Shown one piece after another: positions 1 through 10,943 of a stretch of DNA of 64,000 nucleotides. The stretch lies in contig WEDG01002093.1 in the NCBI GenBank assembly GCA_017591395.1, positions 124,001 to 188,000 on the forward strand. The letters are read 5' to 3'. Positions within the stretch are counted from its first letter, which is position 1, and each line of letters opens with the position of its first letter. The notes under the pieces were generated by a model. That model did not search any database. It saw nothing but the letters and a program-made list of their open reading frames with translations, and was not told where the DNA came from. Made by a program: the position numbers and the translations under genes. Source of the stretch: Schistocephalus solidus (Eukaryota; Platyhelminthes; Cestoda; Diphyllobothriidea; Diphyllobothriidae).

Positions 1-410
1 TGCCGGGTCGAAAGGCCACTTTCCAAGCGGTGACCATTATGAGGCTATGGTAGTTTCAAAATGCATTCATTTTACTTTGATATGGGCCTCATTCTCGCTC
101 CGTTCAAGAGTTTGAATAGAATTTGGTCAGGTCAGGTAGGAAAGAAATCGCGCATAGTGGTCGATGTGAGGTTAAGCCATCGGATCTTGCAATCCGCACA
201 CTCTTCGGGGCAACAAACTATCGTGTGACCCTACTACCTCGGCAAAGCATGCTGACCCTAACGAAAACACTGTATAGAGTTATAAATAGGTTGGCGAACT
301 CCTTTTCGTAATTTAGTCTCATCCATAACATTCTCTTAGCATCGGTCTCATATTCCTCTCTGACCTGTGCTTTGTTCTCTGAGTTGGGTTACATAGTACG
401 TTCTTGCCCA
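1..410 (+). repeat. Dispersed repeat family A, copy 1
   Basis: This stretch recurs with moderate divergence at 18,321-18,740 on the same strand, and its first ~180 bases recur inverted at 32,622-32,815. Shared landmarks include the block around 170-205 (gatcttgcaatccgcac). It carries no convincing protein, since the short open frames are not conserved between copies. The family could be a transposon UTR or an old non-autonomous element. It cannot be classified from the window alone. Confidence 0.7.
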
Positions 411-833
411 TTCAGGAGCTTAACTGGGATTTCTCGTGCTTGAAGCAAATGGAGAGTTTTTGTGACTTCAAGACATCAATGGTGCTGCGCTCACGCCCTG
501 GGGAATGCGGTGGATGTCACACTTGCTACAGTCGAGCATTTATCAGTATCTCAGATGGACAGGTTCAGAAACACAACATGTCAAGACGCAACCCTCTGCC
601 GAAGCTTTTGAGTTTTCACTTTCCTCCCATATGTGGATTTTTGTGGTAATACGCTCGCGTGCATCAAACAACATCCTGATTGAGACACCGTGCTGCTACC
701 GGAGGTTGTCGCAGATGAATTGGATGTAGATGTCGAGAGAGCATTTGTCAGCCACTGAACTTGCACTGATACCCTAATGAGCAGCAGGATAACTAGTGTG
801 TGAATCAGTAGTAAGGTCACTCAGTTTTTAGCA
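411..833. other. Unassigned stretch before LINE
   Basis: No recognisable gene. By position it could be the decayed upstream part of the LINE reverse transcriptase that becomes readable at 834, but no catalytic motif can be read here. Confidence 0.4.
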
Positions 834-1427
834 ATGTATTTCATTGCAGGCTGCATCAATTTCAGATTAACAATCAGTAAATCCCAAATGGTGGTCATGC
901 AGCAACTGCCACCCAGCGCGGAATACGATGCTCCTCGTATCAATGTAAACGGTGCTCAACTCAAAAACGTGGAAACCTTCGCTTATCTAGGAAGTACCCT
1001 GTCACGCAACAAGAGAGTCGATGATGAGGTTACCCAACGGATCTCCAAAGCTTTTCAGGCCTTCGGCCGGCTGCAGGCCTCGATTTGGAATCGCAACGGT
1101 ATTCACCTGAACACCAAACTGAAGATGTACAAGGCCGTCGTCTAGACGACACTCCTTTACGGTGCGGATACCTGGCCCGTCCACTCGAACCAATGCAGGA
1201 AGCTGAATCACTTCCATCTCAGCTGCCTCCGCAGAATACTGAAGTTGAGATAACAAAACAGGATCCTGGACACAGAAGTCCTGGAGCGAACCGGAATCCT
1301 CAGCATCCACGCCATGCTGAGGCAAGTGCAACTTCGATGGAGCGGCCACCTGGTAAGAATGGAGGACAGGTGACTACCCAAACGAATTTTCTACGGAGAT
1401 GTCGCTACGGGTGCTCGATTCCACGTA
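834..1427 (+). pseudogene. LINE reverse transcriptase, C-terminal part, broken (copy A1)
   Basis: One frame reads from the end of the reverse transcriptase into the connection region typical of non-LTR retrotransposons, with [13 protein letters not shown], then [13 protein letters not shown], then KLKMYKAVV. After a stop at 1,143 the same frame continues with [25 protein letters not shown] and MLRQVQLRWSGHLVRM. At least three in-frame stops make it non-functional. The catalytic part lies upstream and is not readable. At about 1,427 the frame jumps back to an earlier point of the same protein, so a second partial copy is fused directly to it. The enzyme would copy LINE RNA at the target site. 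The clade is not assigned. Confidence 0.85.
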
Positions 1428-2554
1428 TGCTCAATTCATACATGTGGAAACCTTCGCTTATCTGGGAAGTAGGCTGTCATGCAACACGAGAATCTTTGAC
1501 GAGGTTGCTCAACGGATTTCCAAAGCTAGGCAGGCCTTCAGCCGGCTGCAGGCCTCTGTGTTGATAGTGCCACGGTATTCGCCTGAACACTAACCTGAAG
1601 AGGTACAAGGCCATCATATTGTCGCCACTCCTATACGGAGAGGACACCTGGATTGTTTACTCGAGCCAAGCCAGGAAGCTAAATCACTTCAATATCAGCT
1701 GCATCCGCCGAATACTGAAGCTGCAATAGCAAGACAGATCCCAGACACAGAAATGCTGGCCATCTCGTGAGGATCGACGACGAGCGATTACCTATGGAGA
1801 TGTTGCTAAAGGTGCACGCCAACAAGGGAGTCAAGTAAGACGCTACAAGGACACTCTGAAGATCACCCTGACGCAAATGCAGATCAAACTGGCAAACTGG
1901 GAGAACCTCGCCCGGAACCGACCGGCCTGGAGGAGGATGGAGAAAACAGGATCAGCAATCTACGAAGCCAAACGGATCGCCACCGACAAGGCTAAAGGGC
2001 GGCACGGAACTCACAAGCGCCCCAGAACCACTGCCGCGAATGCCCAAACCCTCTCAACATGCCCACCCTGTCAACACACCTTCCGCGCGCGAATCGGCTC
2101 GGTCAAACACCTACGGGCGCAACGCAACAACAATCCGTCAATATAAACTTCTGCGCCAGCGTACATCTTTGCTGCCAACCCTGATTTGGACCCAACGACA
2201 ACCATCAATGCTCTTGCTCCCCACATTCGCAGCACCAAAAGAACCTCCCCCGACTACTCGTCACAGGATATTACCACCGCCACTAGCAAGGGGGACTCGA
2301 TCCTACCCTTTCCCCATTGCGACCGCACATTCCCGTCACACATCGACCTGGTCGGTGACCTGCGAATCCATCGCACGGAGACTGCTGAACCAGTGCCTGG
2401 GTCTCCGACATACAGTCACCATGCCCACCTTCACTGCCCTCACTGCTCCCTACATTCAAACACCGCATGGGCTTATTAGGTCACATGCGTCTCCACGATA
2501 ACCTGAGGTTAACCACCGTAGGCTAAGCCAAATCAGCGCACAATACATCAACCA
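1428..2554 (+). pseudogene. LINE ORF C-terminus with C2H2-like fingers, broken (copy A2)
   Basis: This restarts at [13 protein letters not shown] (about 1,438) and runs through the same region as copy A1, with frameshifts. From about 1,877 it is clean again, with IKLANWENLARNRPAWRR and TGSAIYEAKRIA, then a finger-like CPPCQHTFRARIGSV-KHL near 2,058-2,120. A further frame (2,186-2,479) carries degenerate fingers with HCDRTFPSHIDLVGDLRIH and LHCPHC. The order of reverse transcriptase, basic linker and several Cys/His fingers is repeated in the other copies in this window, so the fingers belong to the LINE and not to a transcription factor. Stops and frameshifts make this copy dead. It is followed by an inserted dimeric repeat. 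Confidence 0.8.
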
Positions 2555-3285
2555 CGACAGTTTGACCGTCGTAGTCCGATGATGTCCACCGTATGCTCCA
2601 TGGGAAAGTGTAGCAGGGACGGTGACTTGTGCGTGAATTAGTTTTAAGTGATAGTAGCCTTGCACTGCAGCTACCGCACTCTCTCCTCCTCCCCCACCTG
2701 AGCCCGATGTCAAGACAGAGTCGAGAAGACTGGAGGCGGGAGAGGACGCAGGTGGCTGGCGCGGACGGGTCCCCTAAGTCCTAGCCGCCCCTAGGCGTGC
2801 CACCACACCTCCATGTTTGGCATTTGTTATGGGAGCACAACCCGAAACACGCATGCCGTGCCCTGATGTGGCCCCCGTGTTGGTCCAACGCATATACCAC
2901 GTGGCCCGTTTAGGGGGCACGACAGTTCAACCGTCGTAGTCCGACGATGTCCACCGTATGCTCCATGGGAAAGTGGAGCGGGGACGGTGACTTGCGCGTG
3001 ATTTAGTTTAAAGTGATAGTAGAGTTGCGCTGCATCTACCGCACTCTCTCCTCCTCCCCCACCTGAGCCCGGTGTCATGACAGAGTCAAGAAGACCGGAG
3101 GCGGGAGAGGACGCAGGTGGCTGGCGCGGCTGGGTCCCCATAAGTCCTAGCCACCCCTAGGCGTGCCACCACACCTCCATGTTCGGCATTTGTTATGGGA
3201 GTGCAACCCGAATAACGCATGCCGTGGCCCCCGTGTGGGTCCAACGCATCTACCACGTGGCCCGTTTTGGGGCACACATCCACCA
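2555..3285 (-). repeat. Head-to-tail dimer of a ~365-bp repeat, inserted in LINE 3' region
   Basis: Two units in the minus orientation start at 2,555 and 2,920, giving a period of 365. Read on the minus strand, each unit has a ~110-bp head followed by a ~240-bp tail. The tail closely resembles the 3' end of the LINE (landmarks: tcttcttgactctgtcttgac, and the box rich in ggtgggggaggagg). Other dimers lie at 41,728-42,372 and 38,735-39,075. The dimer separates the LINE finger tail (ending near 2,554) from the rest of the LINE 3' UTR, which resumes near 3,286. Confidence 0.8.
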
Positions 3286-4083
3286 TACATACACAACACC
3301 CTCACCATCGGCATGTAACTGAGACTATCACGGTGTCCTAGAAACCGTGGCTTGGAAGGCTGCCAATCTGACACTAACACCAGACCATGCCATCAAACCA
3401 GTGTGTTGTGCGTTGAGTGGTTGAACAGTCGACTTGCAGTCAGATAGCGATGGCTCCTTCTTACCGATGGGTTTTGGGAATACTGGTGCGTGCCTTAAGG
3501 GGCCAGGTCATGCTGCGGCGTGCGAATACGGGTACGCCTGCCCTGTCGGCTAATGCGCCCACTCCCTACATCAGATAACTTGACCGGCCCGGATGGTTGT
3601 CTGATCGTTGGGGTGGGGGAGGGAGTGAGGTCGACGGCTCAGCTCATTTTTCCTCACTAAAAACACTCACACGCTTGAAACAATCACGGTGCGCTAAAAG
3701 CCGTGGCTTGGAAGGTTTCCAACCGAAGGGATAACTTGCACCCCGCGGTCAACCCGGTGCGTGCGGTTGTGCGTAATGGAAAACTGACGAACTGAGAGTC
3801 AGGCTACAATGGCTCCTTCTTAAGGTGGCCCTTATGGCACTCCCACTCAGTTGGGATCTGAGATGTCAGTTCCTTGTGCTGTTGTGCTCTTGTTTGTATT
3901 GGATCACAGTGCGTGGGCCTGCGCCCTCTCCCATCGCCGGTCTTCTTGACTCTGTATTGACACCGGGTTCAGTTGGGGGAGTTGAACAGAGAATGAGGTA
4001 CATGCAGTGCAAGTCACCATCCCTGAACCATCCTGTTGCGCAGTGTACGGTGGAGATAGTCGGACGAGAACGGTTGAACTATC
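3286..4083 (+). mobile_element. LINE 3' untranslated region (copy A)
   Basis: Non-coding. It matches the sequence that follows the finger tail in the other LINE copies (8,430-9,258 and 48,010-48,815). Shared landmarks are aaaccgtggcttggaagg near 3,341, a second related block near 3,700, ggctccttctta, and the terminal segment tcttcttgactctgt near 3,943. It ends near 4,083, after which the similarity stops. Confidence 0.8.
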
Positions 4084-5639
4084 GGGTTTCGATTATTTTC
4101 AGCTTAATATAGTGTGTTAAATGCTGACAGTTTCGGCCTCTGATTTCAACTATGTTCAGCGTTTACTCCACAGCAGGATGTTGCAGGAACGGGGCCTTGT
4201 GCTGGATTATAGTGATAGAAGATTTGCGATGCATCTACCTCGCTCTCTTCTTCCACTGCAAAATAGTGCTTTTCGCGTATGTCAAGTTCCACTGGCAAAT
4301 AAAAAGGAATTCGGGGTAATAGTGGACACAGGCTAACTCCTTAGTTATTAACCCCTGCACCACCGCATTTATTCAAATATTCTTGCTATTTACGTCAAAA
4401 CCACGAGCTAATTCAATGGGGCAATGCCTTGTCTTACCACACTGACAGAGTATATAAACGAATATTTTAGAACTAACCGTCAATTTCTTGGCTAATTTTA
4501 GTTCTTATCGTCTGTGTGCGTACTGTGTACTTCATTTGAGTTCCATTCAATTAAATAATTTATGAGTATATAATAGGGCTAGAATTAGTTAAGTGCAACG
4601 AAAACGCCCCCAAAATGAACCAGCAATTTCTCATTACGTGCAGCAAACGTGATCGTCAGGGAAGCGCACAAGTGCCACCTTACATGTTTCTAGTTTATCC
4701 CAAACCTATCTAATGCAGTTCATTAGTGTCAATGTACATTTTCTTCGGGAACCATTTTTTTCACCTTCAGGTCTTCGTCTGTGACATAAATTTCCAAAAT
4801 CGCGGTTTAGGGGTAAAAGCTTCCAAGAACTGTCTTGTATTCGTATTTTTGAGAAACTTCTTTTTTCGTAATCGACCAAGCACACCGAAAACGAAAACCT
4901 ATTTTCTGATACGTAAAGACACCTTGAGATTTATGGGCAGCCACCGTCAACGGGGAAAATCAAATATTTTTTAAAAAGCTACATTTTGATTGAACACCGA
5001 AAATAGCATGCTCATAGTTGCATCTGCCTAGCGAATGCCAATTTTCAGTCGTGACGAACCTCTCCAAATGCTGTCTAACTGCAATATCTGATTGTGTGTT
5101 CATTAATCCGGGGCGCAGTACATTGTGGGTTGCTAGTTTAAACAAAACAGTACTAGAGGGTGGCCACATATTTTATATTCCATTGCTTACACGATCCACA
5201 TTTGACTTTTTCACAGATGTGGAAAACGATATAAATGAGCTCGGTCTTGGAATTCTGCATTAATATTTCATTGGCTGCATGTAACCTGGTCTGCTTGAAT
5301 TGTAATTTATTTCCGCTTGGCTCGTCGGGTTGCACCTTTTGGGTTTTCGGCGGTAGACTGGAAACGGTTTCTGTGTTATTTAAGCTATTTCGATAATTTT
5401 ACGATGTTAACTCAGTTACGGCACCTATTTTATTCATAAAAATTGGTAGTGGACTGTCTGAATGAATATTACGATGACAGGGGAACTTCTCGGATTGACT
5501 GTGTTTTACTAGACAATTTGCAAGTTACTGATAATAACCTGTCTTCAGATAAAATGAACGTGACAAATTAAATTCTCACATTGGAGAACAAGGAGGCAAG
5601 AAGGCTATGAGAATATTACGAAGGTATGCGGAATATATG
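4084..5639. other. Non-coding, no feature recognised
   Basis: AT-rich DNA with only short chance open frames. No splice-bounded exon, RNA gene or repeat shared with the rest of the window was seen. Confidence 0.5.
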
Positions 5640-6010
5640 CAGATATGTGCTCCAACAAAGACAAGGGCGACTGAACTGGCAATTCCTGGCAATTCCGCTA
5701 GGTATGCCCAACCCCAGGTTTCGGGGCACCTGGTGTTCGAATAAGCCGTTTGGTCCCATGCTCTACCATTGAGTCCCTTGTCTGATCGGTTACAATAGAC
5801 TGCATTATCTTAAGAAGGACGTTCGCGATAGGATTACGAGACCTGCTCGTAGCATTGTGCATTGGGGCTCTAGGTAGAGGCCTTAGTGACGGTTAGAACT
5901 CGTTTCTGCATATATTCCTGGTCACTATGCAACTTACGGTTAGGGCTAGGCGTTTCGCCCCAAGGCACAACGGCACAAAAAGTTCCATAATCCAATCAGT
6001 GAACGCTTAT
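5640..6010 (-). repeat. Degraded tRNA-derived SINE with linker
   Basis: On the minus strand, the segment near 5,675-5,780 contains an A-box-like ctcaatggtagagc and a degraded B-box region. The block near 5,960-5,985 resembles the linker (ccccaaggcacaacgg) found next to other SINE copies at 26,875 and 37,050. It is more divergent than the other copies. Confidence 0.5.
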
Positions 6011-6034
6011 CATACGATGATATATGTATTAGAA

Positions 6035-7690
6035 TAAATTGAAGTTCTTTGGGAACAAAGTAACTTCATCGTGCGCATTTTAGAATCTAGTTCCCTAGTT
6101 CGTCTTCCGACAAATGGAAGACGTCTCAAAAAGCAGTTAACTTTAGACAGTGCCTAGTGCAACACTCTATGGTTATTCAAAGTGTAAACCAATAGGCATT
6201 CGCTGGATCCAATCATCGGTCGAAAGTGGCTGTGTTTGCTTCCATCTGACCTTGATAAAATTTGTACGTGGCCTCTAAATCGATATACCAATTAATGCAT
6301 GCCTCGTCTGAGTGCATTGCCTCCAGGAATTCGCGGCCCTTCCGTGTTGGGTATGCGCTAACGATGCGGGTCTTCTGCCATGCAAATATGTTTTCTGTGT
6401 CCGGTGTGTGCATGGCTACATGGGATAAGTGGTAACGTCTCTTCAATGCCAGTTGATGTTCATGTATAAGGGTTGAAAGCGATTTCCCGGTTTGGCCACA
6501 ATAGACTGCATCACAACTGGTACACGGTATTTTGTAGGCAATTTCTTTGCTGTTGGCATAGCCAACCCTGTAGTTTTAGGTTTGTGCATTATCCGTATAT
6601 GGTGTTTTTGAACTATCGTTTGACTAGTTCAGATACATTCTTTACATATGGGTGGGTTCGCCAGCTCGTCGGTTTTGGCAATTCGGAGGTCGTAGCTTTA
6701 GAAATACATTTTTCTTTCTTCTTTGAATTGTTGTCACCGCATGCATCGACGAACAAAGTCAGGAGGATATCCATTCTGTGAAAATAGTTTTAAAAGATAT
6801 TTTATCTCTGTTTGATATATTTCTTTATCAAAACAATGAGTTTAAGCTCGACTTAGCAAGCTGCTAACAGAGCTGCGTTTGTGGGACATGGGTTGGTTGC
6901 TCTCAAAATATAAGATAACCTCGGAGCATATATCTTTGCGATAAACTGTGGTTTGTAGTGTTCTATCATTCTTTCTGTGTACGAATACATATAATAATGG
7001 GAGCTGTTCACTAGCCTCTGTTTCAAAGGTAAACCGAATTCCTGGGTCGGTGGAGTTTGGGCTCTTATGGAGTAATTCTAGTTGATGTCTTTTGACGATA
7101 ACAAATTTATAGTCTACGTAACGCAGCCACAATCTCGGGTTCATTTTGGGAAGAGTTGCAGCTTCTAATTTCTGCGTATCAGCTTCTGTCAAAAATCCTG
7201 ATATTAGTGACCCCATAGGGACTCCTGTTTGTTGTCAGTAGTATTAATCGGTGAATGAAAAGTTTGTTTGTAGGCAAAGATTGAGGAGTTCGAGAAGGAC
7301 TTCCGCAGATATATCTGTAGAGTACGTCTGTAGGAGTTCTACACTACAGGTCTTCGCTAAGTCTAGAGGAATAGACGTGAATATCTTTATGTAGAAATTG
7401 TAATGAGTCCTGAATAGAGGTTTCGGAGTTCTTTGTAAGTGGATGAAGTTGATGAAATAACCACTTGAAAATCTTGTGGTTTGGTGCACCGAGTAAAGAG
7501 ACTATCGGTCGCAGGGGAAGGCCAATATTGTCAACTTTAGTAAGAGCGTATATTATGGCAATCTTTGGTTCATCTTGTTTCAAGGATTTGGCTGGACATC
7601 CGGGAATTAATTTGCTTCCTGTAAGACGCTTAAGTACCTTTTCGATATGTGTATTCTGTATTCTGTGTATTCGGTGCATGGGAGAATACT
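6035..7690 (-). pseudogene. Penelope-like element, RT plus GIY-YIG region, broken (PLE1)
   Basis: Read on the minus strand. 7,679-7,344 gives the palm lead-in with a degenerate LPLRPIVSLLGAPNHKIFKWLF. 7,390-7,245 has SIPLDLAKT, corresponding to motif A. 7,216-6,842 has the motif B-like MGSLISGFL and motif C as RYVDYKFVI, in which the usual second Asp of YVDD is Tyr. About 6,545-6,213 gives a GIY-YIG-like stretch (YKIPCTSC, VYCGQTGKSL) and the C-terminus REFLEAMHSDEACIN. Reading-frame breaks separate these blocks. The 3' flank to about 6,035 resembles 9,690-9,880. Family knowledge: PLEs prime reverse transcription from a GIY-YIG nick. This copy is dead because of its frame breaks and the altered catalytic motif. 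Confidence 0.85.
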
Positions 7691-7830
7691 CGAATCATTG
7701 GCGCCTACCCAACAAGGAAGGACCGCGAATTCCTGGAGACAATGAACTCAGACGAGGCATGCATTAATATGCATATTTATTTAGATGCCACGTGCAAATT
7801 TCTCAAGGTCAGTTGGAAGCGATCTCAGCC
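7676..7830 (+). pseudogene. Inverted scrap of PLE 3' coding end
   Basis: The plus strand encodes TRIIGAYPTRKDREFLE and MNSDEACIN, the same C-terminal segment that PLE1 encodes on the minus strand at about 6,370-6,230. It therefore faces away from PLE1, with the junction near 7,670. At about 7,830 it runs without a gap into the LINE finger tail. Confidence 0.8.
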
Positions 7831-8330
7831 AACATCGGCCTAGTAGGTCACTTGCGAATCCATCGCACAGAGACTGGCGAACTAGGGCCTGGAGCACCAA
7901 CACACAACAGAGACCACCGCCTCCAATGCCCTCACCGCCCACGCGCATTCACTCATCACATGGGCCTGTTCGGTCACATGCGCATCCACGAAAGCGGAAT
8001 TCACCATGGTGCCAGCACATCTTGCGTACCCATGAACACTTCCCAAACTCCTCCCATGAGCTCGACTTCCAGTACCAATAGCAGATCTTCCCAGACTCAG
8101 CACCCCTGACCTATCTTGTCCTCATTGTAACCGCACATGCACATCACGCATTGGCCTGGTCGGTCACTTGCGAATCCATCGCACAGAGACCGGCGAACCA
8201 GTGCCAGGAGCTACAACATACACCCGCCGCACCCAACTCAACTGTCCGCACTGCCCACGCACATTCACACACCACATAAGCCTATTACGTCACACGCGTC
8301 TCCATGAAAACCTGCGGTAGATCCCCACCG
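7831..8330 (+). pseudogene. LINE C-terminal finger tail (copy B)
   Basis: A 5'-truncated LINE copy starting directly in the fingers. Frames at 7,792-8,109 and onward give IGLVGHLRIHRTETGE, LQCPHRPRAFTHHMGLFGHMRIH and, near 8,110-8,310, a further pair (cctcattgtaaccgcacatgc and related). The Cys/His spacing is partly lost. No reverse transcriptase precedes it, because it abuts a PLE scrap. It is best treated as LINE debris and not as a zinc-finger gene. Confidence 0.75.
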
Positions 8331-9258
8331 GCTATACCACAACACTACATCTCTCCTCATGAGCCTCTGCACCCCACATGATCACATGCAACACCACAAA
8401 AACATGCTCTCAGCCTGCATAGCTGATTTAGAGACGAGTATGATCCTCAGCTCCTTCTATATGTGACTCATCTGTTGCATGTGCGATCTGAGCTTGAGAA
8501 TAACACGGGGTGATCTGCGCCGTGAGTTGGAAGTTTGCCAACTGACAATTACACGCAGACCTGGCAGTCAGTCCAATGTGTGTTGTGTGGAGTGGCTGAA
8601 TGGTGGTCTGAGAGTCAGGCTGCGATGGCTCCTTCTTAACGTGACCTCTGGTCATCTCACACATGTGAGATGTTAAACTTTCACCCTCCCCCTTGTTGTA
8701 CGAAATCCTAGGGCTTGTGTTTGGGAAGCCAAACCATGTACGTAGTACGCGTAGACGAAGTCACCAGCAACTGCGCCCACTCCCACATCAGACAACTGAC
8801 CAGCTCGTACAGTGGTGTGATTGTGGGGGTGGAGGAGAAAGTGAGGTCGACGGCTCAGCGCATTTTCCTCACTATAAACAAGCTGACATGCTTGAAACTA
8901 TCACGGTGCTCTAAAAGCCGTGGCTTGGAAGGTTGCCAACTGACGGGCTAACTCAGACTGCATGGTCAGCCCAAGTGTGTGTTTTGTGTGGATTGGCTGA
9001 CTGGCAGACTGAAAGTCAGGCTGAAATGGCTCCTTCTTAATGTAGCCTTCATGACACTCCCATTCCGTGGGATCCGAGCCAGGTGTGGTGGTACGCCCAG
9101 GGGAGGTTACGGCCGCGCCAGTCACTTTCGTCTTCTCTCGCCTCTGGTCTTCTTGACTCTGTCATGACACCGGGCTCAGGTGGCGGAGAAGGAGAGGAAG
9201 CGGTAGCTGTGGAGCGTACGGTGGACCTCGTTGAAATCGACGGTCAAACTTTCGTTTG
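8331..9258 (+). mobile_element. LINE 3' untranslated region (copy B)
   Basis: Non-coding continuation of copy B, matching 3,286-4,083 and 48,010-48,815. It contains the repeated block aaagccgtggcttggaagg near 8,914, ggctccttcttaatg near 9,028, and the terminal tail with tcttcttgactctgtcatgac near 9,148. It ends near gaaatcgacggtcaaact at about 9,250. Confidence 0.8.
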
Positions 9259-9689
9259 TCAAAGGAATAGGCAGTTGATGCTCACATGTTGTGGTTGGCT
9301 ACTGATGATAATGCACCTTGTATAAGAAACTACATACCACATGTAGTAACTAAAGCGCTCGTTAAGGTACTAAAACACCAGAAGCCAACAGCTGTTTCAC
9401 AGTCATTGCCTCTTGTCTGTGCGCTATAGGCCTGTCTTTTAAATGTACAGAATAAAATTGATCAACATTCTAACTAAAACAAGTGACGATGAATTTCCTT
9501 CTCCTCAAATCAAATGTTATAGGGCAGGCCTCTGGGGTACTGACGATCGGTACTGACCGTGAAAAAGTGATCTGTGTCTGATGTGTTAGTAACTTAACGA
9601 GCAGTAATACGAGTGGAAAGCGTGTCAAACGATAAGGCTACGGGGCATGCGTTGGACTTAAATCTCAATGACTTAATACCTTTATTAAA
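9259..9689. other. Non-coding, nothing recognised
   Basis: No gene or shared repeat seen between the LINE 3' end and the next PLE scrap. Confidence 0.4.
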
Positions 9690-10100
9690 GAAATAGATTG
9701 AATTTTTTTGGGAACCAAACAGTGTTTATTAGGTACATTTTTTAATCTGGATTTCTATCTTGACGTCAGAAATGGACATCGCTCGAAAACAGTTAACGTT
9801 AATCTTTTCTAGCATAAAGTTCCGTGGTTGATTGAAGTCTGCGTCAATGCACGTCCAGTGCATTCCGTTACTCGTTTGGGATTGTCTTTGCCCATCTTCA
9901 CTTGCCACTGGGAATTTTGTTCGCATCATTTGAATCGATAAACCGAGCGGTGCATGTTTCTTTTGCAGGAACTCGCGGATCTAAAACGCGAGCATTCTCT
10001 CATGCAGATATTTGTCCTGTGTCCATTGTGTGCTCGACTACCTAGGGTAGATGACTCGTCTCCTCACCGATAGATGATTTCGAAATATACACGTAGTGCT
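9690..10100 (-). pseudogene. PLE 3'-end fragment
   Basis: The segment beginning ttttttgggaacca and the block with aaaacagttaacgttaat resemble the 3' flank of PLE1 (6,045-6,150). The stretch near 10,010-10,075 (tgtcctgtgtcca, then gatgactcgtctcctcacc) resembles the coding segment seen in PLE2 near 33,060-33,110. No intact frame remains. Confidence 0.5.
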
Positions 10101-10539
10101 AAAATTATGTAAATTAACGTTGTAATTTGTCATGATAAATTGTCATCACAAATGGCACACAGGATTTTTAGGAGATTTAATTTTTGTCGAAAATCTAACG
10201 CTGTCATTAGGTTGCACAAGGTTAGAGTGCACAAACATCAGCGTTAAAGACACTGCACAATACAGAGTGTTGTTCCGCAATCCGAGCTCGGAGGAAGTAG
10301 TCCCAAAGGAAACACGGAAAAACCTTCAAAACGTCAAAGGGTATGGACGTACGGAAAAAAACTGCAATAAGCCAAACCAGTGCTTTTCATCTGCGTTCCT
10401 TTAAGGAGAGGGAATTCTGTCCTCTCGGCGTGTTTTATCTTCTTCGACGAGTGGATGCACATTTAAACACTTATCAACACTGTGGGGAACTGCCCGTCAT
10501 CCTCTTGTAGAATCTGTTTTCCTACCTCAGTGTGCGCCT
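10101..10539. other. Non-coding, nothing recognised
   Basis: Contains a 90-codon open frame (10,132-10,404) with no recognisable motif and no sign of a promoter or splice sites, so it is not called as a gene. Confidence 0.4.
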
Positions 10540-10734
10540 GAAGTTCGAACCTGGGAATAGCTTTCGCTCATGCTTGCGAAGCCCACCCGCACCACTTCAT
10601 CCACGCGCAGGGCCCGTTTGCAAAAAATTAACTGTCCGCCACAGTGGCAGTTCCGCACCATCTTAGTTCTACTGCTCCCTCGGTGCATGTGGCACTCGGC
10701 CACTGGGCAGTTGCTCGAACTCCCTTTCTCGCAC

Positions 10735-10777
10735 GCTCTCTCTCTCTCTCTCGCTCTCCCTCTCTCTACCTCTCTCC
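10735..10777. repeat. CT microsatellite
   Basis: Nearly pure CT dinucleotides interrupted by single G and C bases, inside the GC-rich region. Confidence 0.9.
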
Positions 10778-10895
10778 CGCACAAACAGCCTTTCCCACTG
10801 GCGGTAACAACACCGTGCAGAGAGCGAGATCAGTTTCTAATGGTTTCACGCAGACACACGCATGCCGCAGCACTATAAGGGCATTTCAAGGGATA

Positions 10896-10943
10896 GGGAG
10901 GGGGGAGGTGGTGGTGGTGGTGGTAGAGGAGTAGGAGGAGGAG
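10896..10943. repeat. GGT/GGA tract
   Basis: Runs of G and GGT/GGA triplets on the plus strand. The several closely spaced G runs could form a G-quadruplex. Confidence 0.85.

Noticed and set aside
7785..8109. A zinc-finger transcription factor gene (also 2,186-2,479 and 47,510-47,960)
   Set aside because: The same fingers follow LINE reverse transcriptase in copy A and share the LINE 3' UTR, and the Cys/His spacing is decayed. They are LINE tails.
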